From: Pseudoflavonifractor sp. MSJ-37
GTDB lineage: Bacteria; Bacillota; Clostridia; Oscillospirales; Oscillospiraceae
Direction: 5' to 3'
Length of the DNA: 64,000 bases
Assembly: GCF_018917965.1 (NCBI RefSeq)
Contig: NZ_JAHLPP010000003.1
Span: forward strand, 1-64,000
How positions within the stretch are numbered: the stretch's first letter is position 1; every line of letters begins with the position of its first letter. Made by a program: the position numbers and the translations under genes. Shown here piece by piece: positions 24,759-33,154 of this stretch. The notes under the pieces are model-generated. The model was not told the DNA's origin. It saw only the letters and a list, made by a program, of their open reading frames with translations, and ran no database searches.

Positions 24759-24972
24759 GTTTCCCATAAGAACACGTTTCTCCATTCTCCAAACTCCAAA
24801 CTGTGGAACGGGCGCCGGCGACGGCGCCCGTTCTGCATCCTCTGAGGGTTGCCGCCGACGCGGCGCTGTGCTATCATAAGACCAAACGACTGCCGGAGGT
24901 GCTGTCATGCTGGACAAGCAGGGCGTGATCGCCTATTTGAAAGAGGAGGGCCTGGAATTCCGGGTCATCGAA
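24665..24972 (+). repeat. Right 308-bp direct repeat bounding the island
   Basis: Copy of 14333-14640 with 7 substitutions and no gaps. It carries a truncated Cys-rich Feo gene, the intergenic hairpin and the intact start of the YbaK-type gene. Exact offset between copies is 10,332 bp. Confidence 0.97.
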
Positions 24973-25401
24973 CATACCGCCATGTATACCATGGAGGAGC
25001 TGGACGCCAGCGGGCTCTTCCCCAAGGGCCTGATCGCCAAGAACCTGTTCCTGCGCAACGCCCAGGGCAACCGCCATTTCCTGGTGGTGCTGGAGGGGAG
25101 CAAGCAGGTGGACCTGAAGGCCCTGCGGACGGCTCTGGGGACCTCCCGGCTGTCCTTCGCCTCAGCGGAGCGGCTGTGGGAGCATCTGGCCCTGAAGCCG
25201 GGCTCTGTAGGCCCCTTCGGCGTCCTCAACAACGAGGCCAAAGATGTGGAGGTCTGGTTCGACCGGGACCTGGCGGGCCGGGACGTGGGCTTCCATCCCA
25301 ACGACAATACGGCCACCGTGGTCCTGCCCTGCGAGAAGGCGGCGGAGCTGGTACGGAAGCATGGCAACCCCTTCTCTTATCTGGACTTGCCTCAGATGTG
25401 A
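24907..25401 (+). CDS. YbaK/ProX-type aminoacyl-tRNA deacylase
   Basis: A 164-residue free-standing editing domain related to the insertion domain of prolyl-tRNA synthetase (YbaK/ProXp group). These enzymes hydrolyse mischarged tRNAPro, such as Ala- or Cys-tRNAPro. The GLIAKNLFLRNAQG and KQVDLKALRTALG stretches, GSVGPFGVLNN and HPNDNTATV are characteristic, with Lys45-type and GPFG residues forming the active pocket. GGAGG precedes the start. The first 66 bases lie in the right 308-bp repeat, so a broken copy also exists at 14575. Confidence 0.9.
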   Translation: MLDKQGVIAYLKEEGLEFRVIEHTAMYTMEELDASGLFPKGLIAKNLFLRNAQGNRHFLVVLEGSKQVDLKALRTALGTSRLSFASAERLWEHLALKPGSVGPFGVLNNEAKDVEVWFDRDLAGRDVGFHPNDNTATVVLPCEKAAELVRKHGNPFSYLDLPQM

Positions 25402-25426
25402 GCCGGCCGCCCATGCAGGAAAAAAG

Positions 25427-25473
25427 AACGACCCCCCATCTGCGGACGGTTCCACAGGTGGGGGATCGTTTTC
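25427..25473. terminator. Terminator between YbaK-type and second DtxR-type genes
   Basis: AACGACCCCCCATCTG pairs with CAGGTGGGGGATCGTT, followed by TTTTC on the plus strand. It separates convergent genes. Confidence 0.88.
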
Positions 25474-25491
25474 GTCATTCGGTATCGGGAT

Positions 25492-25926
25492 TCAGGGCCG
25501 GGGACCGGGGCAGTCCAGACGGTCCCGGCGGGCCCGGGCGGCCTGGTCCCGCGTCCGCTCCCGGAGGGCGGGGAGGATCTCCTTGAGCCGCTGGAAGCTC
25601 TCGGCGCTGATCACGTGTTCGATCTCGCAGGCGTCCTGAGCGGCGGTCTCCGGAGAGATCCCCAGGAGCTGGAGCATCTCCCGCAGGACACAGTGGCGGT
25701 CATAAACGTCCTTGGCGACATCCAGACCCAGGTCGGTGAGATGGAGGCCCTTCTCCGGATCCACCCGAAGGAAGCCTCCCTTTTGCAGAAGAGCCACCGC
25801 AGAGCTGACGCTGGCGCGGGAATAGCCGAAATGGTCGGCCACGTCCACCGAGCGGACATGGCCCTTCTCCCGGGAGAGGACCAGGATGGCCTCCAGATAA
25901 TCCTCACCGGATTTGTGCAGAGTCAA
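25492..25926 (-). CDS. DtxR/MntR-family metal-dependent repressor (second copy)
   Basis: A 144-residue two-domain DtxR/MntR relative with an N-terminal winged helix (HKSGEDYLEAILVLSRE, FGYSRASVSSAVALLQK) and a metal-binding/dimer domain with DRHCVL and DACEIEHVIS. It resembles the regulator at 10804 but has a longer, Arg-rich C-terminus. A GTTAG-N6-CTAAC palindrome lies in its own promoter region, so it is probably autoregulated by metal. Which of the two regulators controls feo cannot be told from sequence. Confidence 0.92.
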   Translation of the reverse strand: MTLHKSGEDYLEAILVLSREKGHVRSVDVADHFGYSRASVSSAVALLQKGGFLRVDPEKGLHLTDLGLDVAKDVYDRHCVLREMLQLLGISPETAAQDACEIEHVISAESFQRLKEILPALRERTRDQAARARRDRLDCPGPRP

Positions 25927-25978
25927 GGGGCTTCGCCTCCTGTTCGGACCAGCCGGACGGCTTCGGTCCTCTAAAATA

Positions 25979-25994
25979 GTTAGCTCGAACTAAC
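25979..25994. promoter_or_regulatory. DtxR-type operator at the second DtxR-type gene
   Basis: GTTAG-CTCGAA-CTAAC, almost a full palindrome. It lies just downstream of the predicted -10 on the minus strand. Confidence 0.78.
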
Positions 25995-26001
25995 CTACAC
26001 G

Positions 26002-26030
26002 ATGGTATCAGAAAACCAGGCGGTTGTCAA
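26002..26030 (-). promoter_or_regulatory. Promoter of the second DtxR-type gene
   Basis: TTGACA and TACCAT on the minus strand are separated by 17 bp, with the operator directly downstream. Confidence 0.7.
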
Positions 26031-26126
26031 GTGCTAACTGAAAGAAAAAGGGAGCTTCCAGTCCTTGCGCGGGAGGGGAAAAGAGGATATCATGATAGAG
26101 ATAGGAACGAGGAAGGGGAGATATCC

Positions 26127-29100
26127 ATGCTGATCGCGGACCTGCACATCCATTCCCGATATTCCAGGGCCACCAGTCCGGACTGTGTTCCGGCGGCTCT
26201 GGACTTCTGGGCCCGCCGGAAGGGCATCCAGATCGTAGGCACCGGCGACTTCACCCATCCGGCCTGGCGGGCCGAGCTGGCGGAGAGTCTGGTCCCGGCG
26301 GAGGAGGGGCTCTATACCCTGCGGGAGGACCTGATCCGGCCCGGCGCCATCATCCGGGGAGAGGCGCCCCGCTTCGTGGTCAGCGGAGAGATCAGCTCCA
26401 TCTATAAGAAAAACGGGAAGGTGCGGAAGGTCCATAACCTGATCGTCCTGCCCGGTCTGGAGGCGGCAGAGGTACTGTCCCGGCGGCTGGAGGCCATCGG
26501 GAACATCCACTCCGACGGCCGGCCGATCCTGGGCCTGGACTGCCGGGACCTGCTGGAGATCACCTTGGAGGCCGCTCCGGACGCGATCTTCATCCCAGCC
26601 CATATCTGGACGCCCCACTTCTCCCTGTTCGGGGCCTTCTCCGGCTTCGATACGATCGAGGAGTGCTTCGAGGACCTGACGCCCCACATCTATGCCCTGG
26701 AGACCGGCCTCTCCTCGGACCCGCCCATGAACTGGCGGGTGTCCGCACTGGACCGGTATCATCTGGTGTCCCATTCGGACGCCCACTCCCCGGCCAAGCT
26801 GGGCCGGGAGGCAGACCTTCTGGATATCCCCCTGTCCTATCCGGCGCTGGAGAAGGCCCTGCGCACCGGACGGGGCCTGAAGGGCACGGTGGAGTTCTTC
26901 CCGGAGGAGGGCAAGTACCACTACGACGGCCACCGGAACTGTCATCAGACCCTCTCGCCCCAGGAGGCGGAGGCGCTGGGCGGTCTCTGTCCTGTCTGCG
27001 GAAAGCGGCTGACCACCGGCGTGCTCCACCGGGTGGAACAACTGGCGGACCGGCCGGAGGGCTATGTGCGGCCCCGTGCCCCCAAGTTCGAGCGGCTGGC
27101 GCCCTTGCCGGAGGTCCTCTCCGCCACACTGGGCGGCGGACCGGACTGCAAGAAGAACCAGCGGCGCTATGAGGAGCTGCTGGAAAAGCTGGGGCCGGAG
27201 TTCTACATCCTGCGGGAGGCACCGATCGAGGACATCTCCGCGGCGGCAGGTCCCTGCGTGGCTGAGGGCATCCGCCGGCTCCGGGCGGGGAAGGCCCAGT
27301 GGCATCCGGGCAGCGACGGGGCCTATGGTGAGATGACTCTCCTGACGCCCCAGGAGAAGGAGGCGTACAGCGGGCAGGTGAGCCTCTTCGGCTGTGACGC
27401 CCCCAAGGTCCGGAAGAAAACATCCACACGGGCGGTCCGTCCGGTGGAGAAGCTCCAAAAGACAGAGGAGGCGGCCGGCCTCCTGTCCCCGCCGGAGCTG
27501 GACCCGGACCAGACCGCCGCTGTCCGGAACGGGGATCGGGCTGTGGCGGTGATCGCGGGACCGGGCACTGGAAAGACCCGGACGCTGGTGGCCCGGATCC
27601 TGTGGCTCCTGGAGCAGGGGGAGCGTCCTTCGGAGATCGCGGCGGTGACCTTCACCAACAAGGCGGCGGAGGAGCTCCGGGAGCGGCTGGAGGCCAGTCT
27701 GGGAGACCGGCGGGCCATGAGCGGCATGACCATCGGCACCTTCCACTCCATCGCCCTGCGGCTCCTGAGCCGGGAGCGTCCCGTCCGGCTGGTGGGCGAC
27801 TATGAGGCACTGGAGCTGGCGGGGCAGGTCCTGCGGGCGCTGGGCATGACCGGTACGCCTCAGAGGCTCCTCCAGGCGGTGTCCCGGCGGAAGAACGGCC
27901 TCCCGGTGGAAGACCCGGAGCTGGAGGCGGCCTGTGCCTTCTATGACAGCCGCCTGGCCGAGCGGGGCATGGCAGACTACGACGACCTGCTGGTGGACTG
28001 TCTGGCCCAGTGGGAGGGCAGGAGCCGGCCGGATGCCCGGAAGTTCCGCCATCTGCTGGTGGATGAGTTCCAGGACTGCGACCCCATGCAGTACCGGCTG
28101 GTGCTGGCCTGGAACCGCCTGGGCCGGAGCCTCTTCGTGATCGGAGATCCGGACCAGTCCATCTATGCCTTCCGTGGGGCGGACGCCGCCTGCTTCCGGC
28201 GGCTGGAGGCGGACTTCCCGGACCTGCGGACGGTCCGGCTCCGACAGGACTACCGGTCCACGCCGGAGATCGTGGGCTGCGCGCTGGCGTCCATCGGCCA
28301 CAACGGGGGCGGGCCTCGGGAGCTCCACGCGGTGCGGCGGAGCGGGGCCAAAGTCCGGGTCCTCCATGCGGAGAGCGATAAGTCCGAAGCCATCTTCACA
28401 GCGAAGGAGATCGCCCGTATGGTGGGCGGCGTGGATATGTTAGAGGCCCAGAAGCGGGGGACGGAGCAGAGGCTCTGGAGTTTCTCGGAGATCGCGGTGT
28501 GTACCCGTACCCGGCATCAGCTCCAGGTGCTGGAGCGGTGTCTCCGGCGGGAGGGCATCCCCTGTGTGGTGGCCGGCCGGGATGACTTTTTGAACGACGA
28601 TATGGTCCGGGGAGCCCTGTGCTTCTTCCGGCTCCTGCTGGACCCGGAGGACATACTGTCTCTGGAGGTTTGCCTGCGGCTGGTGTGGTCAGTGCCGGCG
28701 GACCTGATCCGGGCAGTGGCCGGGACCTGGGGGCTGGCGGAGGGCGACGCGGCCCAGCGGGTGAAGGCGGTGGAGACCGCCTATGCCCAGATCGCCGTCC
28801 TGCGGCCCTGGCTGGAGCTGGCGGGCTTCTTCTGCCAGCAGGTGGACTGGGAGCGCCCCTGGCGGCTTTTGGAGCGCTGGGCGGAGTCGGCGGGCTGTAC
28901 GGCCTCCGAGCCGCTGGAGCACCTGCGGGGACTGGCGGCCTTCTATAGGACCATGCCGGATCTGCTGGAGGGCGTGGTCTTGGGCAGTGAGGGGGATATC
29001 CGGCGGAAGTCCGGGGACTATGAGTCCGGCGCTGTGACCCTGATGACCCTCCACGCGGCCAAGGGGCTGGAGTTCCCGGTGGTGTTCCTCTGCGGGATCC

Positions 29101-29330
29101 GGAAGGGCGTCCTGCCGCTGGAGTCGGAGCGCCATCCTGTGGACGAGGCGGAGGAGCGGCGGCTTTTCTATGTGGGCATGACCCGGGCCCGGGACGAGCT
29201 GCTCCTCCTCTGGTCCGGACAGGAGCCGTCCCCCTTCCTGGCGGAACTACCCGACCTGCTGGTGGAACGGGGAGAGGCCGGTCTCCGTCGGAAGGAGCGC
29301 CCCAGCGCCCAGCTCAGTCTCTTTTCCTGA
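26127..29330 (+). CDS. EndoQ-like PHP nuclease fused to a UvrD/PcrA-type helicase
   Basis: A 1067-residue fusion. Residues 1-270 are a PHP metallo-phosphoesterase domain with DLHIHSRYS, GTGDFTHP and SHSDAHSP metal ligands, followed by a zinc ribbon (NCHQ then CPVCGK) at about 270-300, the order found in endonuclease Q, which nicks DNA 5' of deaminated bases. From about 455 a superfamily-1 helicase begins: Walker A AGPGTGKT near 477, DEFQD near 646, QSIYAFRGA, and TLHAAKGLEF near 972. Likely role: excision of uracil or hypoxanthine lesions with coupled unwinding. The start at 26127 follows GGAAGGGGAG; a 32-codon upstream extension is rejected. Confidence 0.88.
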   Translation: MLIADLHIHSRYSRATSPDCVPAALDFWARRKGIQIVGTGDFTHPAWRAELAESLVPAEEGLYTLREDLIRPGAIIRGEAPRFVVSGEISSIYKKNGKVRKVHNLIVLPGLEAAEVLSRRLEAIGNIHSDGRPILGLDCRDLLEITLEAAPDAIFIPAHIWTPHFSLFGAFSGFDTIEECFEDLTPHIYALETGLSSDPPMNWRVSALDRYHLVSHSDAHSPAKLGREADLLDIPLSYPALEKALRTGRGLKGTVEFFPEEGKYHYDGHRNCHQTLSPQEAEALGGLCPVCGKRLTTGVLHRVEQLADRPEGYVRPRAPKFERLAPLPEVLSATLGGGPDCKKNQRRYEELLEKLGPEFYILREAPIEDISAAAGPCVAEGIRRLRAGKAQWHPGSDGAYGEMTLLTPQEKEAYSGQVSLFGCDAPKVRKKTSTRAVRPVEKLQKTEEAAGLLSPPELDPDQTAAVRNGDRAVAVIAGPGTGKTRTLVARILWLLEQGERPSEIAAVTFTNKAAEELRERLEASLGDRRAMSGMTIGTFHSIALRLLSRERPVRLVGDYEALELAGQVLRALGMTGTPQRLLQAVSRRKNGLPVEDPELEAACAFYDSRLAERGMADYDDLLVDCLAQWEGRSRPDARKFRHLLVDEFQDCDPMQYRLVLAWNRLGRSLFVIGDPDQSIYAFRGADAACFRRLEADFPDLRTVRLRQDYRSTPEIVGCALASIGHNGGGPRELHAVRRSGAKVRVLHAESDKSEAIFTAKEIARMVGGVDMLEAQKRGTEQRLWSFSEIAVCTRTRHQLQVLERCLRREGIPCVVAGRDDFLNDDMVRGALCFFRLLLDPEDILSLEVCLRLVWSVPADLIRAVAGTWGLAEGDAAQRVKAVETAYAQIAVLRPWLELAGFFCQQVDWERPWRLLERWAESAGCTASEPLEHLRGLAAFYRTMPDLLEGVVLGSEGDIRRKSGDYESGAVTLMTLHAAKGLEFPVVFLCGIRKGVLPLESERHPVDEAEERRLFYVGMTRARDELLLLWSGQEPSPFLAELPDLLVERGEAGLRRKERPSAQLSLFS

Positions 29331-29337
29331 ATGAAAT

Positions 29338-29388
29338 ACAGGGGACCCGGCGTGCCGATGAGATCCGGCAGCCGGGCCCTGTTTTTTT
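29338..29388 (+). terminator. Terminator of the EndoQ-UvrD gene
   Basis: ACAGGGGACCCGGC pairs imperfectly with GCCGGGCCCTGT, with a smaller inner stem, and is followed by seven T. Confidence 0.9.
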
Positions 29389-29451
29389 GCACAAAAAAGA
29401 GCGTTGCTATTGCACAAAAGGGAAAAATCAGCGAAAGGCCCTCCAATGCCC

Positions 29452-29480
29452 TTGCGTTTGTCGTACTAATGGGATATAAT
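29452..29480 (+). promoter_or_regulatory. Promoter of the GntR/molybdenum-hydroxylase operon
   Basis: TTGCGT and TATAAT are 17 bp apart, about 55 bp upstream of the GntR gene. Confidence 0.75.
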
Positions 29481-29487
29481 GATGACA

Positions 29488-29520
29488 CTGTCTTATAAGG
29501 ACAGCAAAGTACTTATAAAG
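29488..29520. promoter_or_regulatory. Repeated CTTATAA sites, probable GntR operator
   Basis: Two copies of CTTATAA (in CTTATAAGG and CTTATAAAG) lie 20 bp apart between the predicted start site and the GntR gene; the first sits in a near-palindrome TGTC-TTATAA-GGACA. Autoregulation by the adjacent GntR protein is the likely use. Confidence 0.55.
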
Positions 29521-29534
29521 AATCGGGGGATACC

Positions 29535-30272
29535 GTGGCGCACACCAACCTGAGTTCTTATCTGGCGGTCAAAAACCGCCTTCTGGAGATCTTCCGGACA
29601 GAGGAATTTCCCAACCACAAGCTCCCACCGGAGGACCAGCTTGCCAAACGTCTGGGCATCAGCCTGGTGACCTTGCGGGAGGCGCTGATGATGCTGGCTC
29701 TGGAGGGGTATCTCACCAAACGGCACGGGGTCGGGAACTTCATCCATCCCAGCGCCCTGGACCCAAAGGACCGGGTGGACCAGGGCTTTTCCTTCGCCGA
29801 CGCCTTCCAGCGTAACGGACGGCGGCCCGGGATGCAGATGCTCTTCCTGGGCGTGGAGGCGGCGGACGCTGTCCTGGCGGAGCGGCTGCGCATCCGGGAG
29901 GGGGACCTGCTCCAGCGGAACGAGACCCTCTATACCGCCGATGGGGAGCCCGGGGTCTTTACCGTCAGCCGACTGCCCGCGGCTCTGGTGAAGCGGCCCT
30001 TCCGTCTGGAGGAGAACAACTGGTATGTCCACGAGTGCATCTGGGACCACTGCGGCAGGAAGCTGGCCCACTCCCTGAACGACTACCGGGCCGTGGGGGC
30101 GGATGAAAAGGTGGCGGAGCTCTTCCGTCTGCATCAGGGGACCCCCCTCCTCTACTGCGAACAGCTCTTTTACGACGTGCAGGACCAGCCGGTGCTGCTC
30201 AACATCCACTATTTTCATCCGGAACACTACGGCATGCGTATCCTCCAGAACTGGGACGTGGGTACGGCGTAG
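29535..30272 (+). CDS. GntR/HutC-family transcriptional regulator
   Basis: A 245-residue regulator with an N-terminal GntR winged helix (residues about 5-72, KLPPEDQLAKRLGISLVTLR) and a C-terminal UTRA ligand-binding domain (about 95-240). HutC-type proteins release DNA when they bind a pathway metabolite. It starts with GTG after GGGGG, in front of the molybdenum hydroxylase genes, whose expression it probably controls. Repeated CTTATAA sites upstream are candidate operators. The ligand is unknown. Confidence 0.88.
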   Translation: MAHTNLSSYLAVKNRLLEIFRTEEFPNHKLPPEDQLAKRLGISLVTLREALMMLALEGYLTKRHGVGNFIHPSALDPKDRVDQGFSFADAFQRNGRRPGMQMLFLGVEAADAVLAERLRIREGDLLQRNETLYTADGEPGVFTVSRLPAALVKRPFRLEENNWYVHECIWDHCGRKLAHSLNDYRAVGADEKVAELFRLHQGTPLLYCEQLFYDVQDQPVLLNIHYFHPEHYGMRILQNWDVGTA

Positions 30273-30299
30273 CGGCAGAACGGGAAAGGAGAACATAAC

Positions 30300-30779
30300 A
30301 TGCGAGCCATTACACTCCATATCAACGGAACGGACCATCACCTGGAGATCGAGGACAACTGGACGCTGCTGTATGTGCTGCGGGAGGTGCTCGATCTGAC
30401 GGGCACCAAATACGGCTGCGGCACCAACGACTGCGGCGCGTGCAAGGTGCTGGTGAACGGCGAGCCCAAGAACTCCTGCGTCCTTCTGGCCCGGAACCTG
30501 GAGGGAGCCGACATCCTGACCATCGAGGGCGTCAGCCATGACGGCCATCTCCATCCGGTGCAGCAGGCCTTTGTGGACGCGGGGGCCATTCAGTGCGGTT
30601 ACTGCACGCCGGGCATGGTGATGACCTCTCTGGCCCTGCTGGATCAGGACCCGGACCCCACCGAGGAGGAGATCCTGAAGGCCCTGGAGGGCAACCTGTG
30701 CCGGTGCACCGGATATGAGAAGATCGTGGAGGCAGTCCAGCTCACCGCCCGCCGCATGCGGGAAAACGCCGAGTCCTGA
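30300..30779 (+). CDS. Molybdenum hydroxylase small subunit, two [2Fe-2S] (CoxS/XdhC-type)
   Basis: A 159-residue iron-sulfur subunit of the xanthine oxidase family. The N-terminal plant-ferredoxin-like cluster motif C-x4-C-x2-C with a later Cys (YGCGTNDCGACKVLVNG, NSC) and the C-terminal cluster C-x2-C and C-x-C (IQCGYCTPG, LCRCTGY) are complete. It passes electrons from the molybdenum site. AAAGGAG precedes the start. It is followed by the catalytic subunit, but no FAD subunit gene is present. Confidence 0.95.
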   Translation: MRAITLHINGTDHHLEIEDNWTLLYVLREVLDLTGTKYGCGTNDCGACKVLVNGEPKNSCVLLARNLEGADILTIEGVSHDGHLHPVQQAFVDAGAIQCGYCTPGMVMTSLALLDQDPDPTEEEILKALEGNLCRCTGYEKIVEAVQLTARRMRENAES

Positions 30780-30802
30780 TCGGAGAAGGAGGAAAAAAGA
30801 GC

Positions 30803-33049
30803 ATGAAGTACATCGGACAGCCCACCCCCATTCTGGACGCAGTGGAAAAGGTGACGGGAGAGGCGCTCTATACCGACGACCTGCGTTTTCCCGGGATGCT
30901 CCACGGAAAGGTCCTCACCAGCCCTGTGGCCCATGCCCGCATCCGCTCCATCGACACCAGCAAGGCCGAGGCTCTGCCCGGTGTGCGTGCGGTCATCACC
31001 TGGAAGGACGCCCCTGAGACCCGCTTCAACCGCATCATGCGCTGGGCCAAGGACGGTCTGCCCGCCACCGAGCGGGTGCTGGACAACGTGGTGCGCTTCG
31101 TAGGGGACGAGGTGGCCGCCGTGGCGGCTGATACCGAGGCCATCGCCCGGCGGGCGGCGAAGCTCATCGAGGTGGAGTATGAGGAACTTCCCGCCGTCTT
31201 TGATCCGGAGGAGGCCCTGAAAGAAGGGGCCCCCAAGGTCTATCCGGAGGGCAACCTGCTCAAAGCGCAGCGGGCCGAGTGCGGCGATGTGGACGCCGCT
31301 CTGGCAAATGCCGAGGTGGTGGTGGAGAATGCCCTGTCCACCGCTATGATCCACCATGGCGCCATCGAGCCCCACCAGTGCATCGCCCGCTGGGGCCGGG
31401 GGGACGAGCTGGAGATCTGGGAGCCCCAACAGGGCGTCCACCGGGTGCAGATCATGCTGGGCAAGATCTTTGACCTGCCCTATACCAAGATCAAACTTCA
31501 CGGCGAGCGCATCGGCGGCACCTTCGGCGGAAAGGACGGAGTCCTGCTGGAGCCCATCGCCCTGCTCCTCTCCAAAAAGGCGGGGGGCAAGGTGGTCAAG
31601 ATCCGCTATGACCGCACCGAGTCCATGATATCTACTTATACCCGGCACGCCATCAAGCTCTATGGAAAGATGGCACTCCGGCGGGACGGGACCATGACCG
31701 GCTTCGAGATCCGGTCCTTTATGAACTCCGGCCCCTACTGCGGCGGCAGCATCAACGTCCAGTCCGCCATGTGCGGCAAGATGTTCAAGGTCTATCAGGC
31801 CGAGAGCCAGCGCTTTGACGGCAAGGCGGTCTATACCAATACGCCGGTGGGCGGCGCCATGCGGGGCTTCGGCTCCCCCAAGGTCTTTACCACGCTGGAG
31901 CTTCTGGTGAACAAAGCCGCCGCCGCGGTGGACATGGACCCGGTGGACTTCCGGGCCAAAAACCTGGTGGAGCCCCACGGCTGGGACCCCGGGGCCAAAG
32001 ATACGCTGGGCAACGCCCGGGTGCGGGACTGTCTGCTCCAGGGCGCGGAGCGCTTCCGCTGGAAGGAACGGTGGGCGAAGCGCAAGGAAATGGAGACCGA
32101 CCGCTATGCCTACGGCTACGGCGTGGCCACCGCCCTTCACGGAAACGGCGTGGCCCCCTTTGCCCCTGATATCACGGTGGCCGAGCTGATGGTCCATGAG
32201 GACGGATCGGTGCTGCTGCGCACCGGCCTTACCGACCACGGCGCGGGGACCTATACCCTCATGAAGCAGATCGTGGCCGAGACGTTGGATATCCCCTTTG
32301 AAGAGATCGAGATGACCCACTCGGATACCCACAGCTGTCCCTACGACATGGGCTCCGGCGCCAGCCGGAACACCTGGTCGGGCGGCGCAGCGGTGGAGAC
32401 GGTCTCCCGGCAGATGGCCGCCACCCTTCTGGAAGTGGCCGGAGAGGCCCTGGGCTGTCCGCCGGATCAGGTCCGTCGGGACGAAGAGGGCCGCTACTGT
32501 GCGCCGGACGGAACGGCCGCCCTCAGCCGGGGAGATCTGGCCTGCTATGCCTACGAGCACCAGAAGAGAAAGCTTTTGGAGACGGTCTCCTACTGCTCGG
32601 ATCACAATGCGGGCTCCTACGGGGCTCACTTCGCCGAGGTCCGGGTGGACAAGGAGAGCGGCGAGGTAAAGGTCACCGACTACCTGGCGGTGTGCGATGT
32701 GGGCACCGCCCTCAATCCCATGCTGCTGGAGGGACAGATCCAGGGCGCCATCCTCATGGGCATGGGCATGGCTCTCTTCGAGGGGCTGAAACTGGACGAG
32801 AAGGGTCGGCCGGTAAATGCCAACCTGAAAAAATACCGTCTGCCCCGGTCCACCGACCTGCCCCCCATCGACATCCAGTTCGTGGAGGCATTTGAAGAGG
32901 GCGGACCCTACGGCGGCAAGAGTATCGGCGAGGCCTCCATCGTGCCGGTGGTGCCCGCCATCGTGGGCGCGGTGAACGACGCCCTCGACGCGGATCTGCA
33001 TATCCTTCCCCTGACGCCGGAACGGGTGAGAGAAGCCATCAAAAAGTAG
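30803..33049 (+). CDS. Molybdenum hydroxylase large (molybdopterin-binding) subunit
   Basis: A 748-residue catalytic subunit of the xanthine dehydrogenase/aldehyde oxidoreductase family. It has the N-terminal hammerhead domain (KVTGEALYTDDL), the GGTFGGK and GGAMRGFGSPK molybdopterin motifs, and the C-terminal active-site Glu in GGKSIGEAS. It hydroxylates an aldehyde or N-heterocycle using water. Substrate residues cannot be read reliably. With only the [2Fe-2S] subunit and no FAD subunit, the complex resembles two-component aldehyde oxidoreductases and needs another electron acceptor. Confidence 0.94.
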   Translation: MKYIGQPTPILDAVEKVTGEALYTDDLRFPGMLHGKVLTSPVAHARIRSIDTSKAEALPGVRAVITWKDAPETRFNRIMRWAKDGLPATERVLDNVVRFVGDEVAAVAADTEAIARRAAKLIEVEYEELPAVFDPEEALKEGAPKVYPEGNLLKAQRAECGDVDAALANAEVVVENALSTAMIHHGAIEPHQCIARWGRGDELEIWEPQQGVHRVQIMLGKIFDLPYTKIKLHGERIGGTFGGKDGVLLEPIALLLSKKAGGKVVKIRYDRTESMISTYTRHAIKLYGKMALRRDGTMTGFEIRSFMNSGPYCGGSINVQSAMCGKMFKVYQAESQRFDGKAVYTNTPVGGAMRGFGSPKVFTTLELLVNKAAAAVDMDPVDFRAKNLVEPHGWDPGAKDTLGNARVRDCLLQGAERFRWKERWAKRKEMETDRYAYGYGVATALHGNGVAPFAPDITVAELMVHEDGSVLLRTGLTDHGAGTYTLMKQIVAETLDIPFEEIEMTHSDTHSCPYDMGSGASRNTWSGGAAVETVSRQMAATLLEVAGEALGCPPDQVRRDEEGRYCAPDGTAALSRGDLACYAYEHQKRKLLETVSYCSDHNAGSYGAHFAEVRVDKESGEVKVTDYLAVCDVGTALNPMLLEGQIQGAILMGMGMALFEGLKLDEKGRPVNANLKKYRLPRSTDLPPIDIQFVEAFEEGGPYGGKSIGEASIVPVVPAIVGAVNDALDADLHILPLTPERVREAIKK

Positions 33050-33069
33050 GGCTGGGTACAAAAATAAGA

Positions 33070-33098
33070 TCGACAAAGTAGTGCAAAAAGAGTATACT
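33070..33098 (+). promoter_or_regulatory. Promoter of the flavodoxin-like gene
   Basis: TCGACA and TATACT are separated by 17 bp, about 55 bp upstream of the start. It makes the gene expressible apart from the hydroxylase genes. Confidence 0.7.
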
Positions 33099-33154
33099 TT
33101 ATCCGTGCGATATGTGCATATCATCCAAAATAGAGAAAAGGAGCGTGTGTAGTG

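Noticed and set aside
26031-26126. A 32-residue N-terminal extension of the EndoQ-UvrD protein
   Set aside because: It overlaps the promoter of the divergent regulator gene, and the PHP domain begins directly at the Met at 26127.
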